Shown here: piece by piece, positions 32,038 through 43,681 of the stretch
How positions within the stretch are numbered: the stretch's first letter is position 1
How the letters are laid out: each line of letters begins with the position of its first letter
From: Rhodocollybia butyracea
Lineage: Eukaryota > Basidiomycota > Agaricomycetes > Agaricales > Omphalotaceae
Assembly: GCA_015501585.1 (NCBI GenBank)
Contig: JADNRY010000058.1
Location: forward strand, 215,139 to 279,138
Direction of reading: 5' to 3'
DNA: 64,000 nucleotides
The notes under the pieces: generated by a model
The model's database searches: none
The model's input: only the letters and a program-made list of their open reading frames with translations
Told to the model about the DNA's origin: nothing
Position numbers and translations under genes: made by a program

Positions 32038-35000
32038 AGGCATTAAGCCCCTCGTTTGTTCGCATAGCGAACATAAAAGCTCATCAGCTAGCTGATCAGC
32101 ATTCACTACAACTAGGAACGGTAGGAAGTAAAGCCAAATTCAATTTTGGCACGAGTGTAAATACCTCATATGGAGGTATTGATGAAAAAGTATACTTCGA
32201 CATTATAAATGTCGATAGATACGATGCGATCCTAGGAACGCAATTCATGCGTAAGCATGGAATACAACTCGACTTTGATAAGGATGTAATCCTTATCAAA
32301 GGAAAGGTAGCACCATATCTTTCCGTGGGGGAGGACGCAATGGAATTTGCGCGCGAAACCGCAATGAAAAAGGAAACCTTAACGGGAAATTCCGAAGAAC
32401 GGAAACGCAAGCTAGTAAAGAGTGACTAGCTGCAGTTTCAACTTCAAAGAAGTCGAAAAATAACGAAATTCCAATAGTGGAAATTGAGACGATAGTGGAC
32501 GAAGAACATCTTCGTTCAGAATTACAACGCTCCGCAAGGAGCTTTCCGCACCATTTCCCAGTAATACTGGAGAAATATGATGAAAATGATTCATCACAAA
32601 CACCGAAAACAACTATGTTATCGGCAGAAGACCTCGACAATTATGTCGAAGTCTTACAAGAAATATCTCGTGAAATGTTTCCCGAGAGTGTGCGCAAACA
32701 AGTTAAGCTTAGAGCTCAACGAGAAAAGGAGAAGGACAATTCTCCTGAATCCGAACCCGAATCAGGGGACGAGGAATTCAAGGCAGTTCAAGAGGACAGC
32801 CCGATAGACTTTTCCTCGCTACAAAAGCAAGGACCATTTACGGATGATCAAATACCGATGATCCACGCGATGATAATCGATGAGTATAAAGATATACTCG
32901 GGGGAGTACCAGAGGTACTCCCACCACTACGAGAAATCAATCATCGAATTAAACTAATCAATGAACAACGGCGATATAATTATTATATGCCTAGGTGCCC
33001 AGATCATCTAAAAACGCAACTTACTGATAAAATCGGTAAATACACCAGATCAAACTGGTGGATACAGCAACCTGCTCCGCAGGCTGCACCTATGCTTTGT
33101 ATTCCAAAGAAAAATGGTACACTACGTACCATTATTGACTATCGTCAACGGAACGATAACACGGTAAAGGATGTCACTCCTTTCCCTGACCAGGATAACA
33201 TCCGAACGGATGTAGCCAAACATAAGTATCGATCCAAGATCGATCTTAGTGATGCATACAAACAAATTCGTACTGAAGCAGGCGATGTGTGGAAAACAGC
33301 ATTTGCCTGCATCTTCGGGACATTCGTCAGTAATGTCATGATGATGGGGGACTGTAATGCCCCAGCCACTTTCCAGCAAATGATGACATTCATCTTTCGC
33401 GACGCTATCGGAAGATATGTACACGCATATCTCGACGATATCTTTGTCTTCAGTGATACACTAGAAGAACATGTTAAGCACATCAGAGATGTACTTGATC
33501 GCCTTAGGAAGCATCATTTCTTCCTTCGAGCCGCTAAATGCGAGCTCTTCTCTGCTACAGTGGACTGTCTTGGACATTCCATAGACGATAAAGGTATCCA
33601 CGCGGATACCGACAAGATGGACAGGATTCGCGAATGGCAAACTCCGCGTACGTTCAACGACGTACAACGATTCTTGGGGTTAGTACAATACATAGCCCCG
33701 TACATGCCAGATGTAGCCCAGTATACTGGACCACTGTCTATAATGACAAGGAACAAAAGACGAACCTATATGGGTCATCTGCGACGCGTCGGTATCCGGC
33801 GTCGGATGCATGTACGGTCAAGGACCTACATGGCAACAGTGTAGGCCTGCCGGCTTCATGTCCAGAAAGTTTACTGCAGCGCAGCATAACTATAGAGTTT
33901 TCGAAATAGAAACTCTAGCTATCCTCGAACCTCTTCTCAAATGGGAAGATAAACTTCTTGGATATCGAATTCATGTGGTCACTGACCACAAAGCATTAGA
34001 ATTCTTTCTAACGCAACAAAAATTGTCCAGTAGACAAGCTCGATGGATGGAATACCTATCCAGATTTGATTTTGATATACGTTATATCAAAGGAATAACC
34101 AACAAAGTAGCCGACGCATTATCGCGCTACTACGAATCTGACGCGATTCATGAATATCATGAACTGCATGAATATGTAAATGCGGATATACGCATTGACA
34201 AAAATCTGGACGATATTCCACAAGGAAGAGTCGAAGAATTGGCTAAGGAACACTTAGCCAATATAGAGTTAAGGCGCTCATCACGCCTGCGCGGTAAACA
34301 AACGGCGCAACATCCAATAGTCGAACCCGTCGAATGACGAGACGAAGAGGCTGCAGAAATGCAAGCCAATGCGGAAATACAGGTACCAAAGGTACCAGTA
34401 ATCCTCCCAAACGAGGAAGACATTAATGTCTTCCAATCAAGGCCTAGAGGTGTAGAACCTCTAACAATTCTACCCGAAAGGGATGAATTCATTGAAGAAG
34501 TCAAGCGGTTATATACCGATGACCCATTGTTCTGCAAGGTACTCAGTAAACCTGAGCACCATAAACCATTCTCAGTAGAAAATGGTTTAATCTACACGAA
34601 AAATCGTGGCGGAGAAATAGTTCTCTGCATTCCGTCTGGCCGAGCGGCCAATGGAAAGCGCTTGCGAGGCATAATAGCTGAACAAGCTCACGAAGTAATT
34701 GGTCACTTCAGAGGACAACGAACCGCCGACTATGTACGACAATGGTATTGGTGGCCACGGGTCAATGGCAACATTGAAGAATTCTGCAAGTCTTGTGAGA
34801 CTTGCCAGCAAATTAAAACAAGCAATTGCAAACCAATAGGTTTGCTACATTCGCTTCTGATCCCCACGAAACCATGGGAATCAATTGAATGGATTTCATA
34901 GGTCCATTCCCAGAATCGCAAGGATATGATTACCTGTGGGTAGTCATTTGCAGGATGACTTCACGAGTACATCTTATACCCGTGAAAACAACGATAACTG

Positions 35001-35954
35001 CATCGCAATTATCATGGATCTTCGTAAAGGAGATCGTAAAATTACATGGACTACCTAAGTCCATCGTCTCAGACAGAGACTCGAAATTCACGTCACGATG
35101 GTGGCGTGAAGTACACCACTTACTAGGAGCAAAGCTCCTAATGTCTACATCATTCCACCCCCAAACGGATGGAATAACTGAACGAGTAAATCGTTCAATT
35201 GGCCAAATCTTACGGTCAATGGTCGAAGCAGACCAAAAAGACTGGGTAGAAAAATGCCCAATGATGGAATTCGCATTGAATTCCAGCGTAAACGAGAGCA
35301 CAGGGTATGCTCCCTTCGAGGTAGATGGAGGGTACATGCCATCCATGGTTCGCGAATACCCGAGCGATGCAAAAGTCTCGCCGGGTGTACGCGAATTCGC
35401 AGATCGTGCCCTGCAGCACCTCTCTGATGCCCACGATAGTCTTATCGAGGCAAGGGTAAAACAAACCTTCCATGCTAATAAGCACAGAAGGGATGAACCC
35501 GAAATTAAACTAAATGATTTAGTTTACTTATCGACAAAAAACTTAAATTTGCCGAGGGGGAGGGCTACCAAGCTCTTACCAAAATTCTTAGGACCGTACC
35601 CCGTCGTCGAGGTACACCCAGATTCGTCTAACTACCGAATCGGATTGCCAACAGAGTTGGCAAAGCGTGGAATACACAATAACTTCCACGCGTCGCTAAT
35701 ACGCAAGCATCATCCTAACGATGATGCATTATTCCCTATGCGCTCTGTAGCAGAGCCATACGATTTCGGCGAACCATCCACAGTGGAATGGTTAGTCGAT
35801 GAAATAATCGGACATCATTGGGATGGCCGAAAAAATACTATTCCATATTAAATGGAATCTTGGTGATACCACCACAGAACCGTACACAACGTGTAAGGAA
35901 CTAGTCGCTCTAGATAGATATCTAGAACTTCAAGGCGTCGACGACTGGCGATGA
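32010..35954 (+). pseudogene. Gypsy Pol: protease, RT, RNase H, integrase, chromodomain (broken)
   Basis: Protease with a DSG motif near 32020 (FDSGCTIEALSP in a shifted frame) and YDAILGTQFM. RT in frame 32477-33844 with IPKKNGTLRTIIDYR, KIDLSDAYKQIR and HAYLDDIFVFS. RNase H from about 33772 (VICDAS, then RVFEIETLAILEPLLKWED, TDHKALEFF); a stretch of some 40 codons between RT and RNase H is missing. Integrase has the zinc motif HEVIGHFRG..CKSCETCQQ (about 34690-34810) and the catalytic core (MDFIGPFPESQ, VSDRDSKFTS, HPQTDGITERVNRSI). A chromodomain tail (KWNLGDTT, CKELVALDRYLELQGV) ends at 35954. Breaks: one-base shifts near 32010, 34880 and 35850 and a CGA-to-TGA type stop at 34335. Confidence 0.88.
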
Positions 35955-36123
35955 CTTCCACGGATGACCGGTTAGGTCTCCATTCCAATCAAAATATTCT
36001 ATATAATAGAATCACACAGAAGCAACGGCATCTGCTTCTTTTAGTAAAAGATTGCCCCGACAATCACATTTGGTGGCTGTACCTTATGTACAACCACGAT
36101 CGGGCAACGCCTCATGTCGTGCC

Positions 36124-36130
36124 TATAAAA
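36124..36130 (+). promoter_or_regulatory. TATA-like box before the gypsy third open region
   Basis: TATAAAA lies 45 bases before ATG 36175 and is followed by a pyrimidine-rich leader (CTTTCCCAACTTACTCTTTC). This spacing suits an internal promoter for the downstream frame. It is a single sequence match and may be chance. Confidence 0.35.
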
Positions 36131-36174
36131 AGGGAAAGAAAAATTTATCTTTCCCAACTTACTCTTTCACCATC

Positions 36175-38456
36175 ATGGAGAAATACACGCCGTCGAAAGA
36201 CAACGAAACACCGTCGCTGCCTCGGCAGCAACAACGACAAAACGATGGCGCTGGGCAACCAGCGCTATCTCCATCCTCTATACCGGCTCAACTGAGCAAT
36301 CAGTTGATACCTAATCAACGAACGGTTGGCGCGTCGACAAACCCGCCAGCACAACTTGTGTTCGGCACAGCGAACGCATATCCTGCTGAACCAGCGGGAT
36401 TACAACAAGCCAGTAACATGGCAGGTACGGGGTCATCATCAATGGCCTTCAACCAGGTATCCAACAACGTTGGACACCAATTATTGTGGACATTCCACCC
36501 TAATATAGGGTGTCGTCTTCACGAGATTTTGAACATGGGGATTTGTCCTCATTGCCAAAACTTCCTCCAGCATTCGACGGAGGCATTCGTTATGGCGGAC
36601 CCTAGTTGGACCGCCGCTGGTAACGCTCAAGAGGAGTACTACCGGCAACACCATCGACACAACGTGTCGAACAACGAAAACGAATCAGCGGTGCAGCTGG
36701 CTATCCAGCTTGGCACCGCTAGCCGTGACTTATCGTCTCTTACGAGACGGTATACTGATCTACAGCGCGCGAAATTCGCAGCCTCCAAGAGAGGTGCGAC
36801 AGATACTCAGATGAGTTGGAAGGATACCGACGGTATTCATCCACCAGACATGGTCATGGATCTCCTCGTTATGAGGAGGAAAGCCAGTCTGGGAAACGAC
36901 GAAGGGTAGAAGCTCCGGCTTCAACCGTATTCTTGTCTAACAATGACTCAGTGTCATTCGACATTGATAGTAGCGCAGGTCCAATGGACCTGGACCCATC
37001 AACGACAGGAGCACCTGCTCCGTCGTCTTCCTACACAGGAGCGGTACTTAGTACCAATCCTGCTTCGTCTTCTACCATTCCTCCTGAAACTCAGGAGGAC
37101 GCTCCGGCAGTACTGCCAGCACTCCCTCATCGAAGGAGTGATGGTGGCTACTTTGCCACCGATGGCTGGATTCGCTACGGCGAAGATGCCAATCTCGTCG
37201 AAGTCAATGACAATCGACGACTTCCCATTTCTTATGGGATTCACACCGCTCGCGAGGCTACCCTCGCTAGAGCAGAAAATCTTATATTCCCGGCTAACAG
37301 CCGAGAAGTCATCTGGTATCTTAGGATACTTCGCGAGTAGACATGGCTACAACACCTCACGGCGTTGGACCCTATACCGGGTCTTAGACCAGGAAGTCCG
37401 ATCCCTCCGAAGAGGAGATCTAACTCACATAAGTGAGTTACAACGAACTCTGCTCGTCAACTGGTTTGAACCAGTTTTCGTATCGATTGCCCGAACTGCT
37501 AAGCAGGACAAGGCTGCTGGCACTCTGGATGGAGAAAACTCCGTCCAAAAGAAGAAAAAAGGGAAAGGCCGTATGAAGCCCGCCCCTGTAGGCTGGTCCA
37601 GCAGTACTGCTGCCGGACCCTCATCCATTCGAATGGCTCCTGCGGGCACTGCACCGCGAGCCGAACTCTCACCGCCGTCCCGACATGGTACGGCCGATGC
37701 CTGGGCGGCATATCTTGTCACCCCACAAGGGTTGACCGTGCGCCCTTCGGGCATCGTGTACCGTGAAGACGGTGCAGTAAGCGAGCGCTCCATTCGTGGA
37801 CGCCAGCTGATCAACCCCAGGCGGCCTGATCCGCCTTCTGGAACCCCTCTGGACGTATCGTCCAGATATTTGCTGTTGGCGTCGGAGGTTATCCTCCGTC
37901 ACCATTATTATTGCCATTTAGTGGCTACGGGGGGATTACAATCGCCTCGCCTCCTCCGCCGCGAGCATCGTTCGCTAATTACCTCAATGGCACCATTGAG
38001 GATGTTGCCCGATTCTTTGCTGAGCAAGGAATCTCTGTTGCGGATCTCGAAGATTCCGCGTTGTATGCAGCCACCTGGCTGCAAACATTCAATCCGCATA
38101 ATGCGGAAGCAGCATTAGCTGCTTCAATACTCAGGGGACGTATGCCCCCTCATCTTCGTCTCCCTGCAGGGATCAACGATCACTATCGTACCCTTACGGG
38201 TACAATAGACAATCGTCCGCCGGCCATCACTGATGTCCAGCTTACTCCAACGGTGGTGCCTACGGCACCGCAAGTATTCAACCCGCCGCCTGTGCCTGTG
38301 CCACAGGCTTCATCTATTGCATTGACTTCGTCGATGACAAACAACACCGCTGCTGGAGCCACTGCCCCAGCTCATTCTTCATCTGGACCTGCTCCCGCAG
38401 GACCGTCTTCATCATCTGGAGATACGTCTCCCCAGATGGATGAATCTGATGGATAA
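36175..38456 (+). pseudogene. Gypsy third open region (ORF3), unknown function, frameshifted
   Basis: After the pol stop, about 2.3 kb retains long coding-like frames in register blocks: 36175-36909, then about 36900-37340, then 37330-37880, then 37880-38456, separated by about three one-base shifts. If continuous it would be about 760 residues. The N-terminal part has a HPNIGCRLHEIL..CPHCQ stretch with a Cys pair; the rest is Pro/Ser/Ala-rich with a KKKKGKGRMK basic patch and a conserved-looking NYLNGTIEDVARFFAEQGIS helix. No signal peptide, membrane segment or envelope-like feature was seen. No family recognised. Confidence 0.6.
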
Positions 38457-38540
38457 TCCCCCCAGTAATACGTCTTATTGGGGATTTATCCCATCATATC
38501 GTTCGATTAGTACCCTAGGTACTAATCTAGTGGGGGAGGG

Positions 38541-38796
38541 TGTAACGCCTCCTCCCCATCTTGCCTGATTCCCTTCCGGCCGCGCCTTATGGCGCGGCCT
38601 TAACTTTTGTCGCATCGCGACTCTTATCTTATCTTATCTTATGATTAGATATCATTTCTATTCTATTCATTTCGATTACTATAACTAGTCGAATTACATA
38701 AATTACTGTAGTTCTTCTACACTACGAGTACACAATCGCATAGCCTTTGTCGTGCTCTTTCGTGTGAACGTAAGACTCTCGCCTAAGGGCGTTATA
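38541..38796 (+). repeat. Gypsy 3' LTR (256 bp)
   Basis: Same length as the 5' LTR and differing at four positions, all transitions (for example CGCGCCTTAT versus CGCGCCCTAT, and ATGATTAG versus ACGATTAG). It is preceded by the polypurine tract and abuts directly the truncated LTR of the next element. Confidence 0.93.
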
Positions 38797-38930
38797 TAAT
38801 GCCTCAGACCATGAGCAAGATCTCGTTCTATTAGAGAAATAGACCGAAACAAGTAGGTGGTACGAGGATAAGAGTGAACTAATTATGTAATATCGGCGCT
38901 AACAGCAATGAACGTGCCGTAGGCGTTACA
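38797..38930 (-). repeat. 3' LTR of the small element, 18 bp shorter
   Basis: 134 bp identical at all but one position to 40123-40256. On the minus strand it starts TGTAACGCCTACGG. Compared with the other copy it lacks the last 18 bases (the part ending CTCTTACA) and runs straight into the gypsy LTR end GGCGTTATA. Confidence 0.8.
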
Positions 38931-39026
38931 CATGCCCCCTAGATTGACCCCACAGGTCCATCTTACCCAAAAAAAAACAAAAGAGAAAGATGGAAAAGGG
39001 AAAACATAACAAAGAGAAACATACAG

Positions 39027-40061
39027 TCATCTAATAGGTAACGTACGATGTAGTATGCTGGCAATTTCCATAAGTGCAGAAGAAGAGAAAGTGTCCTGTG
39101 AAAATTGCCGGATTCTCTGGATGCTGACACTAAGTCCAGATTGAGATGGTGGTGGCACATTGGAGACAGTAGATCTCCAGCGCCATGAATGGGAGCATTG
39201 ATTGGGAGCACAAATATGGTGATGGGGAGTTTCAGTGGGTGAAGGTGATGGCATGAGTGTACCAGATTGGGATGGGCAACGACTTGAACGAAGCAAGAGC
39301 GAACCAAACACACCATACACATTGTGTTTGACACGTTTACGAAGGCCTGTTGGTGGAACAGCAGTCACAGGGGCAACATAAGGCACAGGTGTACACTCGG
39401 TTGGAGTGTTTGAGAGATGAACACGAGCTGGCGGTGCGCCACCTGTGTGTTCGAGCCCCATGACATGTTCATCCATGAATACTTTGAGTTTCCGGCCTGC
39501 TTTCCGCAGTTCAACCACCTCCCGTGCAAACTCTGAGGTTGGTTGGAGTTGAAATGAAGGGGAAGTGGGTTTGGAGGGTGAAACCAATGTCAGAGCATGT
39601 GGAGACGATTTCAATGCGTTCAATGCGTTTGAAGCGAGCATGGGAGTCGGTGATGAGGCAGTAGGAGCGGTCAAAGGTGATGGAGAACTCGGAGCAGGAG
39701 GTGGTGTTTGAGATTTGGACAGTTCCATCCCAAACTCTTCTCCCAGTCTCTTAATAGACTCTATCATCTGAAAACAGACCTCTGCCTGGAAACCTTCCTC
39801 CTTCACTGCCCAGCAACATCTTAATGTTGAATCCTGCACCACTGCCTCTGCCAAATTCCTACCAGCCACTGAAAGACCATGTTGTTCCCAGAGCTGCTTA
39901 AAGTTGACTAGCAGCTGTTGAATTCCCTGGGAGGAGAAGTCCAGGATCCCAGAGATGTGTGAGAGAGGATCATGAGGGAACATAGAAAGGATTTGAGAAA
40001 GAAAAGAGTAAGCCAGAGCCATGACAGAGTCATGGCTTGAGTTGTGCTGTTGTGTGGTCAT
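39027..40061 (-). CDS. 344-aa protein of the small LTR element, unknown function
   Basis: Intact frame from ATG 40061 (MTTQQHNSSHDSVM) to a stop at 39027. The N-terminal 120 residues are helical and hydrophobic-charged (QLLVNFKQLWEQHGLS, CFQMIESIKRLGEEFG). The middle is Pro/Ser/Thr-rich, followed by a short basic helix (ELRKAGRKLKVFMDEHV) and a Ser/Pro-rich tail. It occupies the place of gag in the element. No domain was recognised; a particle or RNA-binding role is only inferred from position. Because the LTRs are nearly identical, the frame is probably recent and not decayed. Confidence 0.6.
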   Translation of the reverse strand: MTTQQHNSSHDSVMALAYSFLSQILSMFPHDPLSHISGILDFSSQGIQQLLVNFKQLWEQHGLSVAGRNLAEAVVQDSTLRCCWAVKEEGFQAEVCFQMIESIKRLGEEFGMELSKSQTPPPAPSSPSPLTAPTASSPTPMLASNALNALKSSPHALTLVSPSKPTSPSFQLQPTSEFAREVVELRKAGRKLKVFMDEHVMGLEHTGGAPPARVHLSNTPTECTPVPYVAPVTAVPPTGLRKRVKHNVYGVFGSLLLRSSRCPSQSGTLMPSPSPTETPHHHICAPNQCSHSWRWRSTVSNVPPPSQSGLSVSIQRIRQFSQDTFSSSALMEIASILHRTLPIR

Positions 40062-40104
40062 ATTGCTGTAATAGTCCTATTCAGGACAAGGTTGCTCAAA
40101 AAAG

Positions 40105-40256
40105 TGTAAGAGCCCTGACTCTTAATGCCTCAGACCATGAGCAAGATCTCGTTCTATTAGAGAAATAGACCGAAACAAGTAGGTGGTACAAGGATAAGAG
40201 TGAACTAATTATGTAATATCGGCGCTAACAGCAATGAACGTGCCGTAGGCGTTACA
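40105..40256 (-). repeat. 5' LTR of the small element (152 bp)
   Basis: On the minus strand it runs from TGTAACGCC to GCTCTTACA, giving TGTAA/TTACA inverted ends. It is followed by CTTTTTTGAGCA, the same sequence that follows the gypsy 5' LTR, which marks the LTR end and a shared primer site. Confidence 0.7.
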
Positions 40257-43200
40257 ACAGGCTAATCAAGCCAAAGAAAGTAGGGAAACTCACGAGCCGA
40301 AAGAGGGGAAGAAATCGGATGGAAATTGGAGATCTAGGCCAAAGGGGAAAGAAACCGCATCTTCATCACAGATTGAAGAAGTCCCAGAATCATCTTGGGC
40401 AGCTATTGAGTTGTCATCGGACACCAGCTTCGTCTTTCCTCCCGCCAAATCCTACACTGAGCTTGGAAACTCGACGGCATCTTTCCAGATGTCCCCAAAT
40501 ACAGCAGAAACATATCTCACATTTGATTTCAATGATGTTGCTGATGAATACGAAACAGCAATGATGGGAGCACATAGCCGAGGGGCTATACTATTTGATT
40601 CCAGATGTTCAAGCCACATGACTCCTATGGAGGACAGCCTCAAAGATCTAAAGTCTATTCCAACTAAAGTCATTCAAGCAGCCAATGCCGGAACTTTTAA
40701 TTCTAGCATGGCAGGTATGCTTCATTTGGACTTTCCAATTGATAACCATGGCAATACTCGAACCGTCCCGCTTCATAATGCCCTCCTATGCCCCAATATT
40801 CCCAACACTCTTATTTCCTTGGGAAAACTCGATGATGATGGATATAATATCCACATTGGGAATGGTTTGCTCACCATGACTGACCCCAACAACAGGGTTG
40901 TTGCATGTATTCCGAAGATCCATGGACTCTACCAGATTCCCATGGAGTAATATGCTTATGTTGCCAAAGATCAACTAGTATCACTCTATGACGCCCACTG
41001 CATCTTAGGCCATCAGAACTATGCTTATATTAAGCATTTATTCGCACACAACCAGATCAATGGGATGAGATTGGATAAATCTCACATGGATGAGCCGGAA
41101 TGCCGTACATGCTTGCTAGCTAAGGCAGCAAGATTTCCGATTGCCAAATTACGGTCTTCTCCACGAGCGGAGAATTACGGAGATGTTTTTCACATGGACG
41201 TCTGGGGACCCACATCAGTTCAGACCATCAACTGTTGCACTTACGCCCTCATCATAGTCGACGAGGCAACTCTATGGTTAGAGGAACCATTGCTAAAAAG
41301 CAAGGATGAAGCATTCACCCAGTACGTCATTATTCAAACCAATCTCCAGACTCAATATGGCATCACTGTTAAAATTCTTCACTCTGATCGAGGGGAAGAG
41401 TTTCTTAGCCGAGAATTTAATCAATACCTGGAACGACTTGGCACCCAGCGGAGATTAACGGTACATGACACTCCGGAACATAACGGCATAGCAGAACGCA
41501 CCCATCGGACTCTACTGAATGCAGTACGAAGTCTAATCATTTCATCAGGTCTTCCTAAATGGCTATGGGGATTTATGATGAAGTACGTGGTTTATATTTG
41601 GAATAGGACACCAAAGAAGGGAATTAATATGGTGACACCATACGAAAAACGGTTCAATCAAAAACCCGACATTTCTAACTTTCAAATATTCGGGAGCATA
41701 GTGTATGTAAAGAAGGAGAAAGAGCCAGGAAAATTTGAACCACAGGCACAAGAAGGAAGATGGATAGGTATAGACATGGAATCTAACAGATATTTTATCT
41801 ATTGGCCACAGCAACAAACAGTTACCACGGAACGGAATGTAACAATTTCCAACAGGCAGATCCAACTCATTGAGGAGGAGGATGGAAACTTGGAAAATTT
41901 GGAAACATCAGTCACTGAGTCGGAACAGCCTATTATTCCTGTACCTGACGAAATTGCAGAGCCCATCCCGCCGGAACAACTTACCGGAAAACGTGTCAGG
42001 CGACCCACTCAGAAAATCAGAGATATCATTGAAGGATCAGCAGAGGGTAACACGGAACTCCGCCACCTTACAGCATCGCTTGCACAAGTCACATCTGAAA
42101 TTGAATCAGATCCTTTATCAGTTGCAGAAGCTATGCGCCGACCTGACTGGCCAAAATGGCAAGAAGCCATGAACGAAGAGATATCCAGACTTAACCAGCG
42201 TGGAACTTACAATATAGTCACGGCACCATCGGATGCAAACATTCTCACATCCAAATGGGTCTATCAGACCAAGAAGGATGAACAAGGACAGCTTACTAGT
42301 CACAGAGCCAGACTTGTGGTGCAAGGATTTAATCAAATCCCAGACGTTGATTATTTTCCAGATGAAACTTTCACATCAGTTGCCAAACTCGCATCAGCCA
42401 GAACTATTCTCAGCATCGCAGCTGAACACAGCTGGATCATTCATCAGATGGATGTCAAATCGGCATATCTCTATGGCAAACTCGATGACAGCGAAAAGAT
42501 CTACATGAAGGCACCAACCGGCATTAATCTAGGTGTAAAACCCGGACAAGTACTTCGACTCAAACTTGCCTTGTACGGACTTAAACAAGCAGGTTGAAGA
42601 TGGTATTTGCGATTCAGGGAGATCATGACGAAGCTAGGCTTCAAACCGTCAGATTTTGATCATGCCATATTCTATTGCACCGACCCATTCACAATCATTT
42701 TCATCCATGTGGATGATATGACATTGGTTACCAAAACTCTGGAAATTATGGCACAGCTGAAGAAATCTATCAGCGCGATTATCGAGGTCACAGATCAGGG
42801 CAAAATTCATTGGCTACTTGGAATCGAGATTCAGAGATCACTTCACAGCAGATCTATCCATTTATCACAGCGATCATACATTGATGCTATTATTAGCCGC
42901 TACGGATTCTCTGACATAAAGCCACTCTCCATTCCTTTCGACCCCCATATTCATCTCACCAAAGACCAGATGCCACAGACTGTGGAGGATATCGCCGCCA
43001 TGCGGGATAACCCTTACCGAGAAGCACTTGGTGCTCTCCAATATCTTTCTATTGCCACACGACCCGACATCACCTATACGGTTGCCATTCTTGCCCGATT
43101 CTCGCAGAATCCAGGCATTGCTCATTGGAATGGACTTAGGCGTGTATACGCTTATCTGAAATATACCCGGGATTATTGGCTAACTTCAGGAGGAGTGCAG

Positions 43201-43674
43201 AAACATCCTGTCGAGGGATTTACGGACGCCGATGGAATGGCCCAAGAGGACAGACATGCCATATCAGGATACATTTTTATGCTTAACGGCGGAGCAGTAT
43301 CATGGTCATCAAAGCGACAGGACACCATCTCTCTATCCACTACAGAAGCAGAGTACGTTGCTCTCACGCATGCAGCCAAGGAAGCAATTTGGCTTTGAAA
43401 CCTCATCTCCGAGTTGTTCACTCCAATCGCCGGACCTATCACACTTCACTCGGACAACCAATCAGCTATTGCTTTAGCGAAAGATGACAGGTTTCATGCA
43501 CGGACCAAACACATCGACATACGGTATCATTTCATTCGGTATGCTATTGAAGAAGGTAACATTTGACTTACTTACTGTCCAACTGAGGACATGATGGCAG
43601 ACATTTTCACCAAGGCTTGGACTTCAGCAAAAGCCAAACACTTTGCATCGTCTATGGGACTTGCAAAGGTTTGA
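40257..43674 (+). pseudogene. Copia Pol, single frame broken only by stop codons
   Basis: One frame spans the whole region. Protease site FDSRCSSHMTP has Arg in place of the usual Gly (DSG). The GAG-pre-integrase zinc motif is near 41000-41120 (HCILGHQNY, CRTCLLAK). Integrase core: HMDVWGP, HSDRGEEFLS and EHNGIAERTHRTLLN. RT: WVYQTKKDE, HQMDVKSAYLYGKL and IHVDDMTLVT. RNase H: GFTDADG, LSTTEAEYVAL, LHSDNQSAI and HTKHIDIRYHFIR-type end. Stops interrupt at 40948 (TAA), 42595, 43396 and 43564 (TGA); the three TGA sit where family members normally have Arg, fitting CGA-to-TGA changes. No frameshift was found. Confidence 0.9.
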
Positions 43675-43681
43675 GGAGGAG

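Larger units (their letters stand above)
28031..38796 (+). mobile_element. Ty3/gypsy chromovirus-type LTR retrotransposon, decayed, 10.8 kb
   Basis: Bounded by two 256-bp LTRs differing at four sites, all transitions (about 1.6 percent). The internal order is gag, zinc knuckle, protease, RT, RNase H, integrase, chromodomain, then a further 2.3 kb open region, a polypurine tract GTGGGGGAGGG (38530-38540) and the 3' LTR. Protease-RT-RNase H-integrase is the gypsy order. Many one-base frameshifts and an internal deletion make it non-autonomous. The flanks (LINE left, a different LTR element right) share no target duplication. Confidence 0.93.
38797..40256 (-). mobile_element. Small non-autonomous LTR element (1.46 kb)
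   Basis: Minus-strand orientation. Near-identical direct repeats flank a 1.2 kb interior that holds one open frame of 344 codons and no RT, integrase or RNase H. A polypurine-like AGGGGGCATG precedes the 3' LTR, and the interior begins CTTTTTTGAGCA, as in the neighbouring gypsy. The LTR starts TGTAACGCC, also as in the gypsy. It interrupts a copia element on its right side; its left end has lost 18 bp against the gypsy LTR. Confidence 0.75.

Noticed and set aside
36175..38456. Envelope gene in the gypsy element
   Set aside because: Position fits, but there is no signal peptide, membrane anchor or furin-like site, and composition is Pro/Ser-rich.
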